Of a DNA stretch of 64,000 nucleotides, positions 9,104 through 17,618 are shown piece after piece (position 1 is the first letter of the stretch; each line of letters starts with the position of its first letter). The position numbers were made by a program, and so were the translations under genes. The notes below the pieces were generated by a model, which did no database searches, was not told the origin of the DNA, and saw only the letters and a program-made list of their open reading frames with translations. The DNA is from Bradyrhizobium sp. LHD-71 (lineage in GTDB: Bacteria > Pseudomonadota > Alphaproteobacteria > Rhizobiales > Xanthobacteraceae), in contig NZ_JAVIFX010000016.1 in assembly GCF_031157255.1 (NCBI RefSeq), forward strand, positions 1 through 64,000. The letters are read 5' to 3'.

Positions 9104-9973
9104 ATGAAGCCCATTCGCTCGTTTCTGTTCGTTCCGGGTAACCGCGAAGGCTGGATCGACAAGTGTCCCGCGTCAGGTGCCGATGCCGTGATCCTCGATC
9201 TCGAGGACAGTGTGCCGGCGCATGAGAAGGAAGGCGCGCGGGCACTCGTTGCGCGAAAGATCGTCGGCCTCGTCAACGCTGGACAACGCACCTACGTCCG
9301 GGTCAATCGCTCGCCCGACCTGTTCAGTTTTGAGGACGTCATGGCTGTCGTGCAGAGCGGCCTCGAAGGCATCGTGCTGCCGATGCCGAACGGTCCGGAG
9401 GACATTGCGCTCGCTGCCGCACTGATCGGCGAGGCCGAGCGGCGAAACAGCGTGACGCGCGGGACGGTGGGTATCGTGCCGGCGCTCGAGACGCCGCGCT
9501 CCCTGCAACTTGCCTATGAGTGCGCCAAGGCCGAACGGGTTACGGCATTGATCGGCGCCAGCGCGAAGAATGCCGATCTCGCGCGCGCCATGGGTTTCGA
9601 GTGGTCGGAGGATTCGTTTGAGTCGCACTACCTGAAGTCCCGCACCGTCATGGCGGCGCGCGCGGCCGGCAAGCTGCCGATCGGCGGCATCTGGCAGCAG
9701 GTCCACGATTTGGAAGGGCTGAAGGCCTATGCGACGCTCAATCGCAGGCTTGGCATGAGCGGGGAAACTATCCTTCACCCCAGCAACGCCGCTGTCGTAA
9801 ATGCCATCTTCACGCCCAGCGACCAACAGCTTCGCTACTATCGCGGAATGGTCGAAGCATTCGAGCGAGCGGCCCGGGAGGGGCGAGCGTCGGTGATGTA
9901 CGAAGGCGAGCACATCGATGCGGCTCACGCCAAGACAGCCAAGGAAATTCTGGAGTTTGCAAATGGTGCCTGA
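9104..9973 (+). CDS. HpcH/HpaI (CitE-like) CoA-ester lyase
   Basis: 289 residues. The family hallmarks are RSFLFVPGNREGWIDK at the N-terminus, VILDLEDSVP (metal and CoA site), a YVRVN motif, and GIVPALETPRSL. Members cleave (or form) beta-hydroxyacyl-CoA esters such as citryl-, malyl-, beta-methylmalyl- or citramalyl-CoA by Mg-dependent retro-Claisen chemistry. The usual GxxD acidic loop after the ALIG segment reads GASAKNADLARAMG, a divergent version. It starts 12 nt after the dehydrogenase. Next to a CaiB transferase and a double-hotdog hydratase, a citramalyl-CoA-type lyase reaction is the most attractive reading, but this is inference. Confidence 0.87.
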   Translation: MKPIRSFLFVPGNREGWIDKCPASGADAVILDLEDSVPAHEKEGARALVARKIVGLVNAGQRTYVRVNRSPDLFSFEDVMAVVQSGLEGIVLPMPNGPEDIALAAALIGEAERRNSVTRGTVGIVPALETPRSLQLAYECAKAERVTALIGASAKNADLARAMGFEWSEDSFESHYLKSRTVMAARAAGKLPIGGIWQQVHDLEGLKAYATLNRRLGMSGETILHPSNAAVVNAIFTPSDQQLRYYRGMVEAFERAAREGRASVMYEGEHIDAAHAKTAKEILEFANGA

Positions 9974-10021
9974 CGCGCGGATACGTCCACAGCCGTTATC
10001 GAACCAAGGATAAACGCAAGA

Positions 10022-11266
10022 ATGTCGCAGCCAGTCTCGGAGAGCGGTCCGCTCGCAGGTCTTCGCGTTATCGACATGACGTCGCTTGGAATGGGACCGC
10101 TCGCCGGCCAGATTCTCGGCGATTTTGGCGCGGACGTGATCAAGCTCGAGCCGCCGACCGGGGACGTGTTCCGGCACGTGCTGCCGCAACGCTCGCCGTC
10201 GATGAGCCATACATTTATTCAGTTCAATCGCAACAAGCGAAGCCTTGCGCTCGACGTCAAGTCTGCGGCTGGCCGGGAAGCGGCGCGGCGACTGATCATG
10301 AGCGCCGATATCATTCTGTCGAACTTGCGGTCGAGCGCGATGAAGGGGCTCGGCCTCGACTACGAGTCGATCCGCGCGATCAAACCGGACATCATCTTCT
10401 GCGCGGCCTATGGTTATTCCGACCACGGTCCTTACGCGGGGCGGCCTGCGGCCGACGACACGATCCAGGCGATGTCGGGCCTCGCCGACCTGCAGCGATC
10501 CGCATCCGGCAGCCTGCAGCTTGTTGCCTCGGTGGTAGCCGACAAGGCTGTAGGCCTGTCGCTGGTCAATGCCGTGCTCGCCGCGGTGATCCATCGCATG
10601 AAGACCGGGCGTGGCCAGTCCATCGAGGTGCCCATGTTCGAAACCATGGTGGCTTTCGTCATGCCCGAGCACATGGCGGGGCGGACCTTTGAGCCTCCGC
10701 TGGGCGAAGCCGGCTATTCGCGCGTCATCAACCCCGAGCGACGGCCCTACCGCACGCGCGACGGGTTTCTTTGCGTGCTGCCTTACACCACGGCGCAATG
10801 GCTGCGCTTCTTCCGTCTCATCGGACGGAACGACCTTGCCGACGACAAAAGCCTGGCCGATCCGGTCGAACGCAGTCGCCGCTTCCAGGAGCTCTATGCG
10901 ATTATCGACAAGGTCATGCCGGATCGAACGACGCAGCAATGGGTCGATGCGTTGCTTGAGAACGACATCCTGTTCGGCAAGGTCAATTCGCCGGCGGATC
11001 TGCTCGAGGATCCCCATCTCGAGGCGCGCGGTATGTTTCCACAGGTCGAACACCCGACGGAGGGTTCGCTGCGGCTGATCGGCTTCCCGATCAACTCGTC
11101 CGAGCCGCTGACTTCGCTTCGGCGGTTGCCGCCCAACCTCGGTGAACATAGCGTCGAGATACTCGCCGAACTCGGCTTTGGCACCGACGAGATTGAAGGC
11201 ATGAAGCGCGAGCGGTCATTGATCTGCAGTGAGGCGGGCAAACAGGCGGCGATGAAAGCCGGTTGA
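10022..11266 (+). CDS. CaiB/BaiF family (family III) CoA-transferase
   Basis: 414 residues, typical family length. GPLAGLRVIDMTSLGMGPLAGQ and LGDFGADVIKLEPP are at the N-terminus, with FNRNKRSLALDVK and the conserved Asp in AADDTIQAMSGL, the expected acyl-anhydride residue region. These enzymes move CoA between carboxylic acids without ATP, or catalyse intramolecular transfer. AAGGA precedes the ATG at 10022. The 48-nt gap after the lyase contains no terminator. It probably activates the dicarboxylic or hydroxy acid processed by the neighbouring dehydrogenase, hydratase and lyase. Confidence 0.9.
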   Translation: MSQPVSESGPLAGLRVIDMTSLGMGPLAGQILGDFGADVIKLEPPTGDVFRHVLPQRSPSMSHTFIQFNRNKRSLALDVKSAAGREAARRLIMSADIILSNLRSSAMKGLGLDYESIRAIKPDIIFCAAYGYSDHGPYAGRPAADDTIQAMSGLADLQRSASGSLQLVASVVADKAVGLSLVNAVLAAVIHRMKTGRGQSIEVPMFETMVAFVMPEHMAGRTFEPPLGEAGYSRVINPERRPYRTRDGFLCVLPYTTAQWLRFFRLIGRNDLADDKSLADPVERSRRFQELYAIIDKVMPDRTTQQWVDALLENDILFGKVNSPADLLEDPHLEARGMFPQVEHPTEGSLRLIGFPINSSEPLTSLRRLPPNLGEHSVEILAELGFGTDEIEGMKRERSLICSEAGKQAAMKAG

Positions 11267-11303
11267 GACAGGCGCCGGGCGCCAAAGCGGGAAGGAAACA
11301 AGA

Positions 11304-12080
11304 ATGGCCAAAGAACCACTTCGCAGCGACATCGGCTGGAGCGCGCCGGATTCGATCACGCTGTTCGGCCGCGATTTTCCGAGCGAGATTCTCGGTCGCC
11401 TCAGCTTCGGGGACATGGCGTTCCTCGAATTGACGGCGCGGACGCCCAACGAGAACGAGTCCAGAATGTTCAACGCCATGCTGGTGACGCTGGTCGAGCA
11501 TGGGCTGACGCCGAGTGCAATCGCGGCGCGTCTCACCTATATCGGCGCGCCGGAATCCATCCAGGCGGCGGTCGCCGCAGGCCTATGCGGCCTCGGCACG
11601 GTTTTTGTCGGCAGCATCGAGGGCTCTGCAAAGATGCTTTACGACGCAATGCCAAAGCCGTTGCCCGCATCCGAGCATGCTGCAATCGCAAAGCAGGTCG
11701 TCGCGAAATTCAATCAGGAACGGGCCATCCTTCCGGGCATCGGACATCCGTTCCACAAGCCGATCGATCCGCGCACGCCAAGGCTGATCGAGATCGCCAA
11801 GGAAACCGGCTTCGAAGGGCCGTACGTCAAACTCATTCAGACGATCGCGCAGGAAGCCGAGCGCAACAAGGGACGGCCGCTGCCCTGCAACGCGACCGGA
11901 ATTCTGGGAGCGCTCTGCTGCGAGATGGGCTTTGACTGGCAGATCTGCCGCGGGCTGGGTGTCATGGCGCGTGCCGTCGGCCTCGTCGGTCATATCCTCG
12001 AGGAATCACGCAAGCCGATGGCGCGTGAACTGTGGCTGCGGACCGACGAGGAGGCGACACAGCACATGCGCGGTCGTTGA
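11304..12080 (+). CDS. citryl-CoA lyase / citrate synthase-like protein
   Basis: 258 residues, matching the C-terminal citrate-synthase-like module of ATP-citrate lyase and stand-alone citryl-CoA lyases rather than full citrate synthase (~430). Visible active-site features are VEHG (His66), GIGHPFHK (His148) and ARAVGLVGH (His230). The catalytic Asp of the NVDG motif is replaced: the sequence reads NATG, with Thr198 at that place. The protein may cleave or condense an acyl-CoA, or may have lost the standard mechanism. It is co-directional with the CaiB and ligase genes (37 and 34 nt gaps), with AAGGAAA before its ATG. Confidence 0.82.
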   Translation: MAKEPLRSDIGWSAPDSITLFGRDFPSEILGRLSFGDMAFLELTARTPNENESRMFNAMLVTLVEHGLTPSAIAARLTYIGAPESIQAAVAAGLCGLGTVFVGSIEGSAKMLYDAMPKPLPASEHAAIAKQVVAKFNQERAILPGIGHPFHKPIDPRTPRLIEIAKETGFEGPYVKLIQTIAQEAERNKGRPLPCNATGILGALCCEMGFDWQICRGLGVMARAVGLVGHILEESRKPMARELWLRTDEEATQHMRGR

Positions 12081-12114
12081 CGGAAGGGGAGCTCGCAGCG
12101 GGAGGGCGTTGGCC

Positions 12115-13764
12115 ATGGTGGCTACCAAGCTGGAAGACGGAGCAGACGCGGATGCGGGCGAACGCGCACAGACGCTGTTCGACCTGGCGTCGGCAAGGAG
12201 TGCTTCGCCAACAACCTGCATGATCGAAGAGGACGAGTCCCTTTCGTGGGCGACGTTCGCTCAGCGAAGCCGTGCGATGGCCGCGGGCCTTGCGGGGCTT
12301 GGCGTCGGCAGGGGCGATCGCGTCGCAATATGGCTGCCCAATCGATCGGCCTGGCTGGTGTCGTTTTTTGCTTGTGCGCAGCTTGGCGCGATCGCAGTGT
12401 CGATCAATACGCGCTTTCGCAGCGCCGAAGTCGGCGATCTTCTCTCTCGGTCAGGCGCCAAGATCTTGATCTATTGGCCGACCTACAAGGACATCGACTT
12501 TGCCGGAATTCTTGCAAGTTGCAGCACAGAAGCCGTCGGCAAGCTCGAGACGCTGATTCTTTATGAAGAAGAGGAGAGGCCGCAGCCGCCGTCTGTCGCG
12601 GGAAAACCTGCCGTACCGTTTGCGCGCCTGCTGAACTCTCCGCCAATGTCGGTCAACCATGGTGCGCCGGACGACCCTTGCGTCATCTTCACCACGTCCG
12701 GCACGACCAAGGCTCCGAAGCTGGTCCTTCACAGCCAGCGCAACGTGCTCGCTCATGGCTTCAACGTCGGGCAGCAGTACGGCATGTCCCCGGCGAACCG
12801 CTTCTTGCTGGTGCCGCCGTTCTGCGGCGTCTACGGCCTTTGCAGCGCGATGGTTGCGCTGGTCGCAGGCGCTCCGCTCATTCTTACGCCGACGTGGAAT
12901 CCAGTGCTGTACGCGCAACTGCTACGGACTCACCGCGCGACGCATCTCACGGCCTCGAACGAGGCCGCCGCGCAGCTGCTGGATGCGTGTCCTGACGACA
13001 AAGTCCTGTCGAGCATCGAGTTCGTCGTCTGCGCCAATCTCAATCCGGCCTACGCTGATATCGTCGAGCGCGGGCAGAAGCGAAAGGTGGAGGTCGTCAA
13101 CCTCTACGGCTCGTCCGAGATGCAGGCCCTGCTGTCGTTAAGCGACCGCACTGCGTCGGCCGAAATCCGCGGCCGCCCGGGCGGGATTTTCGCAAGCGCC
13201 CGCGCCAAAGTGAGGGCGCGCGATCCCGAAACCGGAAAGATCTGCCCGCCGGGCGAGACCGGAGAGCTTGAGTTCTTTGCTCCGGAGAGCCGTTTCGTCG
13301 GCTACCTGAACGACGCGGAGGCGACGTCGGCTGCAACCACGGAGGACGGCTATTTCCGCAGCGGCGACCTCGGTTATGTCGAGGCGGACGGTTCCTTTGC
13401 CTATCTCGCGCGCATGGGCGATACGCTGCGGCTCGGCGGCTTCCTCGTCAGTCCGGCCGAGATCGAGGATCTGGTCCAGCAGCATCCGACGGTGGAGAGC
13501 TGCCAGATCGTCGGTGTTCAGTTTGGTGGCGCCGCGCGCCCCATTGCCTTTGTCATTGCCCGGTCGGGCGCGACCGTGAACGAACAGGACATCATCTCTT
13601 ACACCGCTGGGCGCCTTGCCAAATACAAGGTGCCTGCAAAGGTCTTTGTCGTCGATGAGTTCCCGACCACACCCAGTGCCAACGGCAGCAAGGTCCAGAA
13701 GACGAAGTTGCGCGACGACGCGGAGGCGCGCCTGCGCAGCTTGTCGCAAGACGCTGACGGGTAG
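12115..13764 (+). CDS. AMP-dependent acyl-CoA synthetase/ligase
   Basis: 549 residues of the ANL superfamily. The P-loop-like motif is FTTSGTTKAPK (about 191-200), with NLYGSSEMQALLS further on and GYFRSGDLGYVEADGSFAYLARMGD carrying the hinge Asp and C-domain entry. The lysine in the C-terminal segment (SANGSKVQKTKLR) fits the adenylation lysine. It activates a carboxylate with ATP and CoA. The start at 12115 is set by GGAGGG at 12101-12106; the frame is open to 11932, but that part only overlaps the previous gene. Its 3' end overlaps the -35 of the downstream operator 3, so transcription of this gene could interfere with that promoter. Confidence 0.9.
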   Translation: MVATKLEDGADADAGERAQTLFDLASARSASPTTCMIEEDESLSWATFAQRSRAMAAGLAGLGVGRGDRVAIWLPNRSAWLVSFFACAQLGAIAVSINTRFRSAEVGDLLSRSGAKILIYWPTYKDIDFAGILASCSTEAVGKLETLILYEEEERPQPPSVAGKPAVPFARLLNSPPMSVNHGAPDDPCVIFTTSGTTKAPKLVLHSQRNVLAHGFNVGQQYGMSPANRFLLVPPFCGVYGLCSAMVALVAGAPLILTPTWNPVLYAQLLRTHRATHLTASNEAAAQLLDACPDDKVLSSIEFVVCANLNPAYADIVERGQKRKVEVVNLYGSSEMQALLSLSDRTASAEIRGRPGGIFASARAKVRARDPETGKICPPGETGELEFFAPESRFVGYLNDAEATSAATTEDGYFRSGDLGYVEADGSFAYLARMGDTLRLGGFLVSPAEIEDLVQQHPTVESCQIVGVQFGGAARPIAFVIARSGATVNEQDIISYTAGRLAKYKVPAKVFVVDEFPTTPSANGSKVQKTKLRDDAEARLRSLSQDADG

Positions 13765-13782
13765 CATTCCAATCGGTATGTG
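13754..13782 (+). promoter_or_regulatory. Promoter with degenerate TetR-type operator 3
   Basis: At 13764-13781 the sequence GCATTCCAATCGGTATGT matches the palindrome of operators 1 and 2 at 15 of 18 positions; the right half-site is intact. With the same register, CTGACG (13754-13759) occupies the -35, a 17-nt spacer follows, and TATGTG (13777-13782) is the -10. It begins inside the last codons of the ligase gene. It would drive the hydratase at 13843 as a separate, probably more weakly repressed, member of the regulon. Confidence 0.65.
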
Positions 13783-13842
13783 CAATGACAATGTATGATG
13801 TCGGGGCCGGGCGAAGAGGTTTCAATCACCAGGATAAGAGCA

Positions 13843-14997
13843 ATGTCGGCAACCGCATCTGAACAGAAAACCACTTCGATCGATCCTGGGTTCGCGAAGC
13901 GGATTGCGGCGTTTGCGGGAGCCGGTGCCGATCGCCGCGGCTTTGACGCACCGGCACCGGTGAGTGTTGCCGTCATCAAGCAGATGACCGACGCCGTCGG
14001 CGATCGCAATCCCATCTACACCGACGAGGCCTTCGCGCGAAACTCGATCCACAAGGGGCTCGTCGCGCCTCCGCTCTGGCTCTACAGCTGGATGATGCCG
14101 GGTCTCGCGTGCGAGGCCGATCAGGCGTTCCTCCCGGATGGAACGCCCTATCACTACGTGGCGCCGGGCGGACAACGGCGCACGCCCGCGCAGCGCACCC
14201 TTCGCGATGAACTGAACGAACTGTTGGAGGGGCACGGCTATGCGTCGCCCGCAGTCACGAACATGTCGTACACGTTCGCGCGCTATCTCCGGCCCGGCGA
14301 GACGCCGCGCTTTTCATCGTGGATTATCGAGGAAATCGTCGGACCGAAGCACACAAAAATCGGCGAAGGTTATTTCGCGACCATGCGGATCGACGTGTTC
14401 GTCGGTGAGGAGCCGGTCGCGACCATCCGGCAACGCTATCTGCGTTCAAAGCCTTTTGAACGGAAGAGCGCGCCTGAACGGAAGAGCGCGCCGCAGCCGC
14501 CGGCTGCCAAGAATGACGCCGGGTCTCGGCCGGCAACTCCTCCTGACCTGCGCTTTGCACCGAGGCCGGCCTTTGCGACGCGCACGTTGCGGTTCGGTGA
14601 GGTCAAGGCGGGGGACACGCTTCCGACGCTGACCGTCAAGATCTCACCGACGCTGATCATCGCGGGCGCCCTTGCAAGCCAGGACTTTCAGGATGTGCAC
14701 CACGACTATCAGATGATCCGTCGGCGCGGGCATCCGGACATCTTCATGAACATGATGACGACGTCGGGGATTCTTGGCCGCTATCTAACCGACTGGACCG
14801 GTCCGGATGCACTCATTCGCGCGCACGAGCTGCGCCTCGGTCGGCCGAACTACGCCGGAGACACCATGCGACTCACGGGTTCTGTGCGAAGCGCGGAGCT
14901 TGTCGAAGGGCGAGGAACCGTGACGGTTGATGCGATCGGTGTCAACAGCCTCGGCAATCACGCGGAGGGCAGTATGACCGTCGAGCTCCCGTTGTAG
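13843..14997 (+). CDS. double-hotdog MaoC/FAS1-type acyl-CoA hydratase
   Basis: 384 residues with two hotdog domains. The N-terminal domain (about 15-200) has the FAS1-dehydratase-like AVGDRNPIYTDEAFARNSIH and APPLWL segment. The C-terminal MaoC domain (about 245-384) holds ASQDFQDVHHDY, where Asp and His match the catalytic pair of R-specific hydratases. Only the second domain keeps the catalytic motif. Two-domain MaoC enzymes of this kind include mesaconyl-CoA hydratases and actinobacterial enoyl-CoA hydratases. The ATG at 13843 is preferred to 13795 because the predicted transcription start would lie only a few bases before 13795. A linker of ~40 residues rich in Arg, Ala and Pro (about 205-240) joins the domains. 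Confidence 0.82.
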   Translation: MSATASEQKTTSIDPGFAKRIAAFAGAGADRRGFDAPAPVSVAVIKQMTDAVGDRNPIYTDEAFARNSIHKGLVAPPLWLYSWMMPGLACEADQAFLPDGTPYHYVAPGGQRRTPAQRTLRDELNELLEGHGYASPAVTNMSYTFARYLRPGETPRFSSWIIEEIVGPKHTKIGEGYFATMRIDVFVGEEPVATIRQRYLRSKPFERKSAPERKSAPQPPAAKNDAGSRPATPPDLRFAPRPAFATRTLRFGEVKAGDTLPTLTVKISPTLIIAGALASQDFQDVHHDYQMIRRRGHPDIFMNMMTTSGILGRYLTDWTGPDALIRAHELRLGRPNYAGDTMRLTGSVRSAELVEGRGTVTVDAIGVNSLGNHAEGSMTVELPL

Positions 14998-15364
14998 TAG
15001 GGAGCCTGATCGTTTCGTCTATAGCTGGGTCAAGTCGGGCGATGAGAAGCGCCGCCGACTCAGATAGCCGAGGCCATCCTGAACCGCCTTGAACTCGGCG
15101 GACGCGCCTTTCCAGAACTGGACGAGGTTGGCTTCGGATGTGGGAGCGCATCTTGTGATGCAGATGCAGTATTCTCTGATTCATCTTATTGATGCGCGCC
15201 TCGCGCTCGGCGGTTAGGCGTTCTTGGCACCTCCGGAAATTACCGACCCGCCTTCGGATTTTGCCCTCTTTCGCTCATGCGCCCGGTATCAAGGCTTCGA
15301 GTGCGCTCGACTGACTACGATCGGGTTGATAAGCCCACGCTGCAAGGAGACTTTGAGTCGAAAT
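14998..15364. other. Gene-free interval with faint coding relic
   Basis: No intact gene is supported in these ~370 bases. Two short plus-strand stretches (about 15006-15060 and 15065-15180) read like protein in different frames, as if one small gene had been frameshifted, but I could not assign a family. AAGGAGA at 15344-15350 is the likely ribosome binding site of the next gene. Confidence 0.4.
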
Positions 15365-16876
15365 ATGACCGTTGCGATTGAGATGGGACACACCACCGCT
15401 GGCGCCACGGTGGCTCTGGACCTTGAGGAACTGCTGGCAACCCGACTCTTGGTGCAGGGCAATTCAGGCTCCGGCAAATCCCATCTGCTGCGCAGACTGT
15501 TGGAACAGAGCGCTCCCTGGGTGCAGCAAACCATCATCGACCCCGAAGGTGACTTTGTTGAATTAGCCGACCGTTTCGGCCACCTCGTGATCGACGCCGA
15601 GGAGCATACTGAGCGGGCCCTGCAGGTCGCTGGCGAGCGAGCGCGCATTCATCGCGTCTCCGCCGTGCTCAATCTCGAGGGCCTCAATGCGGAGAACCAA
15701 ATGCGGCGCGCCGCCGCTTTCCTCGGCGGGCTTTTCGAGGTCCCGCGCGATCACTGGTATCCGATGCTGGTTGTGGTTGATGAGGCACAGCTTTTCGCAC
15801 CGGCAGTCGCTGGGGAGGTGTCAGATGAGGCGCGCAAGCTCTCTCTCGGCGCCATGACGAACCTGATGTGCCGCGGCCGCAAACGCGGACTTGCGGGGAT
15901 TATCGCAACCCAGCGCTTGGCGAAGCTCGCCAAGAACGTCGCTGCGGAAGCTTCCAATTTTCTTATGGGGCGCACGTTCCTGGATATCGACATGGCGCGC
16001 GCCACCGACCTTCTGGGCATGGAGCGACGACAGGCGGATTCGTTTCGTGACCTGGAGCGTGGACAGTTCATGGCGTTGGGTCCAGCCCTCTCCCGCCGAC
16101 CCCTGGCACTACGCATCGGTCCAACGGACACACGACCGCGCAATGCGACTCCGCGACTCATGCCGCTGCCAGAAGCGACACTGGAGGACGCACGCGCTGT
16201 AATCCTGGCGGCGCCACCAGCCGAGGGGATCCGGCCCCAACGCCGATCGGCGCCGGACCTTCTTGGCCAGCTCATGGCGGCAGGGTCTGCAGCACCAGAG
16301 ACTCGTTCACAATCAGCCGAACAGCCGCTCAGCGCTGAAGAACTGACAAAGCGGCGTGAGCGAGTGGACCGGATTCTGCAGGCCCTCCTGGCAGAGCCCG
16401 ATGCGGGATTCCGTGCAGTCAGCGTCCTTTATCAGGAGTTCGTTGTCCGCTGCCGAATCGAGGGCCTCGGCTCGGCCGTACCGGACCTGGGTGACTTCCG
16501 GCGCATGTTGACGCGCGCTCGCGCCGGGCTCGGCTCTGATATGACACAGGATGCTGCATGGCAGGATATCTCGATTCGCGCCTCCATTCTGCCCGAGGAT
16601 ATGCAGGGCGTTTTCATGATGATCGCCGGTGCAGCGAAGGAAGGCTTGCCTTGCCCGAGTGATGCGGCGATTGCCCGCGCCTATGGCACGCATTCGTTGC
16701 GGCGTGCACGGCACCTGCTGACATACATCGAGGAACGAGGTCTTATCGTCTGCCAGCTTGACGGTGTGGGCCGGCGGATCGTGACGATAGTAGAGCTGGG
16801 GTGGGCGACGTCACCAGGCGATCCTCATGCCCAGGAAGCGACCGCAGAGCAAAGCTGTGGCAGTCAGCCTGCATGA
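15365..16876 (+). CDS. HerA-like (DUF87) ATP-binding protein
   Basis: 503 residues. Walker A GNSGSGKSH (about 32-40) is preceded by a beta-rich start, IDPEGDF follows (about 58-64), and Walker B is MLVVVDEAQLF (about 134-144). A later TQRLAKLAKNVAAEASN segment is typical of the HerA/FtsK-like translocase superfamily, including its arginine-finger-type region. The C-terminal ~170 residues (from LTKRRERVDRILQALL) look like helical, winged-helix-type DNA-binding domains ending in RRARHLLTYIEERGLIV. HerA proteins translocate on DNA, often with NurA nuclease; no nuclease is adjacent. It is an isolated gene between two gene-free intervals, possibly horizontally acquired. ATG 15365 is preferred because the ATPase core begins just after it. 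Confidence 0.75.
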   Translation: MTVAIEMGHTTAGATVALDLEELLATRLLVQGNSGSGKSHLLRRLLEQSAPWVQQTIIDPEGDFVELADRFGHLVIDAEEHTERALQVAGERARIHRVSAVLNLEGLNAENQMRRAAAFLGGLFEVPRDHWYPMLVVVDEAQLFAPAVAGEVSDEARKLSLGAMTNLMCRGRKRGLAGIIATQRLAKLAKNVAAEASNFLMGRTFLDIDMARATDLLGMERRQADSFRDLERGQFMALGPALSRRPLALRIGPTDTRPRNATPRLMPLPEATLEDARAVILAAPPAEGIRPQRRSAPDLLGQLMAAGSAAPETRSQSAEQPLSAEELTKRRERVDRILQALLAEPDAGFRAVSVLYQEFVVRCRIEGLGSAVPDLGDFRRMLTRARAGLGSDMTQDAAWQDISIRASILPEDMQGVFMMIAGAAKEGLPCPSDAAIARAYGTHSLRRARHLLTYIEERGLIVCQLDGVGRRIVTIVELGWATSPGDPHAQEATAEQSCGSQPA

Positions 16877-17180
16877 TACAACGATCGAGCACGCACAAAC
16901 CTCGCTCCCAGCAAGCTTGTGGGACGCGTTTGGAAATGGATGCGACACACTAATTCTGTGCTGCACTCAGGATTCGCACGCTATATGAAGCCAGACGGAC
17001 AATCCTAGCTTGAAGATTTCGCTCCGCGTCGCGGAAGCCGCCCGGCGATCGCCGTCGTTAGAGATCTTCCTTCGGTAGAGTACTAAAGAGGAGCGAAGCG
17101 GTTCGCCATCTGAGGCACCTGAGAGTGTCTCCAATCTGCCACAGCTGACTGCCGCCTTGAGCCCGAGTGGCGCCATCTGA
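16877..17180. other. Gene-free interval upstream of cobalamin riboswitch
   Basis: About 300 bases with no supported gene, RNA or mobile element. Short frames exist on both strands but lack ribosome binding sites and protein-like composition. Confidence 0.5.
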
Positions 17181-17210
17181 TTGACATCCTCCGCGCCACT
17201 TCCCTACTTG
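17181..17210 (+). promoter_or_regulatory. Candidate promoter of the btu riboswitch transcript
   Basis: TTGACA at 17181-17186 followed, after 18 nt, by TACTTG at 17205-17210. It lies ~25 nt before the riboswitch, the right place for the transcript start. The -35 is perfect but the -10 is weak. Confidence 0.4.
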
Positions 17211-17235
17211 CGAGCGACGGTTTCGCGAGAGGTCT

Positions 17236-17420
17236 GTAACTTCTTAGCGGATTAAAATGGGAACGCAGAGCGTTGACCGGTCCTGCCGGTCAATCAAGCT
17301 GCGGCTGCCCCCGCAACTGTGAGCGGTGAGTCTGTTGTCACGTGCCACTGGGTCCTCGGCCCCCGGGAAGGCGACGGCAGGCGGTGATCCGCGAGCCAGG
17401 AGACCTGCCGTCAGCCGTGG
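17236..17420 (+). promoter_or_regulatory. Cobalamin riboswitch upstream of btuB
   Basis: The conserved cobalamin-aptamer elements appear in order: AAAATGGGAACGC (17254-17266), GCTGCCCCCGCAACTGTGAGCGG (within 17299-17326), a GGGAAGGCG core (17365-17373), and the B12 box GCGAGCCAGGAGACCTGCC (17391-17409). An inverted CACAC/GTGTG pair just downstream (about 17422-17449) could be part of the expression platform. When adenosylcobalamin binds, such elements shut down uptake genes. The first intact gene downstream is btuB, but its start is ~380 nt away, with a receptor relic in between, so control is more likely by premature termination than by masking the ribosome binding site. Confidence 0.93.
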
Positions 17421-17618
17421 TCACACGCGAGATATCGATCGGGGTGTGTCGGTAGGTGCCTGAACGGCTGCGCAGCGCAGCGGTGAGGGATTCATTCGCG
17501 GTGACGTGCCACAATGCTGTCGCCCGAGGCCCTCGCGATGAGTCCGACTCTATTCATATCCAGGCTGCACCTTCAGCCGTTGCTGCACTCTGCGTCGCTT
17601 ACCGCCACGTTCGCAGCC

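Noticed and set aside
9173-11149. 658-codon minus-strand frame
   Set aside because: Antisense to two well-supported genes (lyase and CaiB transferase); Arg/Gly/His-rich composition typical of mirrored high-GC coding DNA.
11932-12114. N-terminal extension of the acyl-CoA ligase frame
   Set aside because: Overlaps the citrate-synthase-like gene in another frame; the ligase has a good ribosome binding site for 12115.
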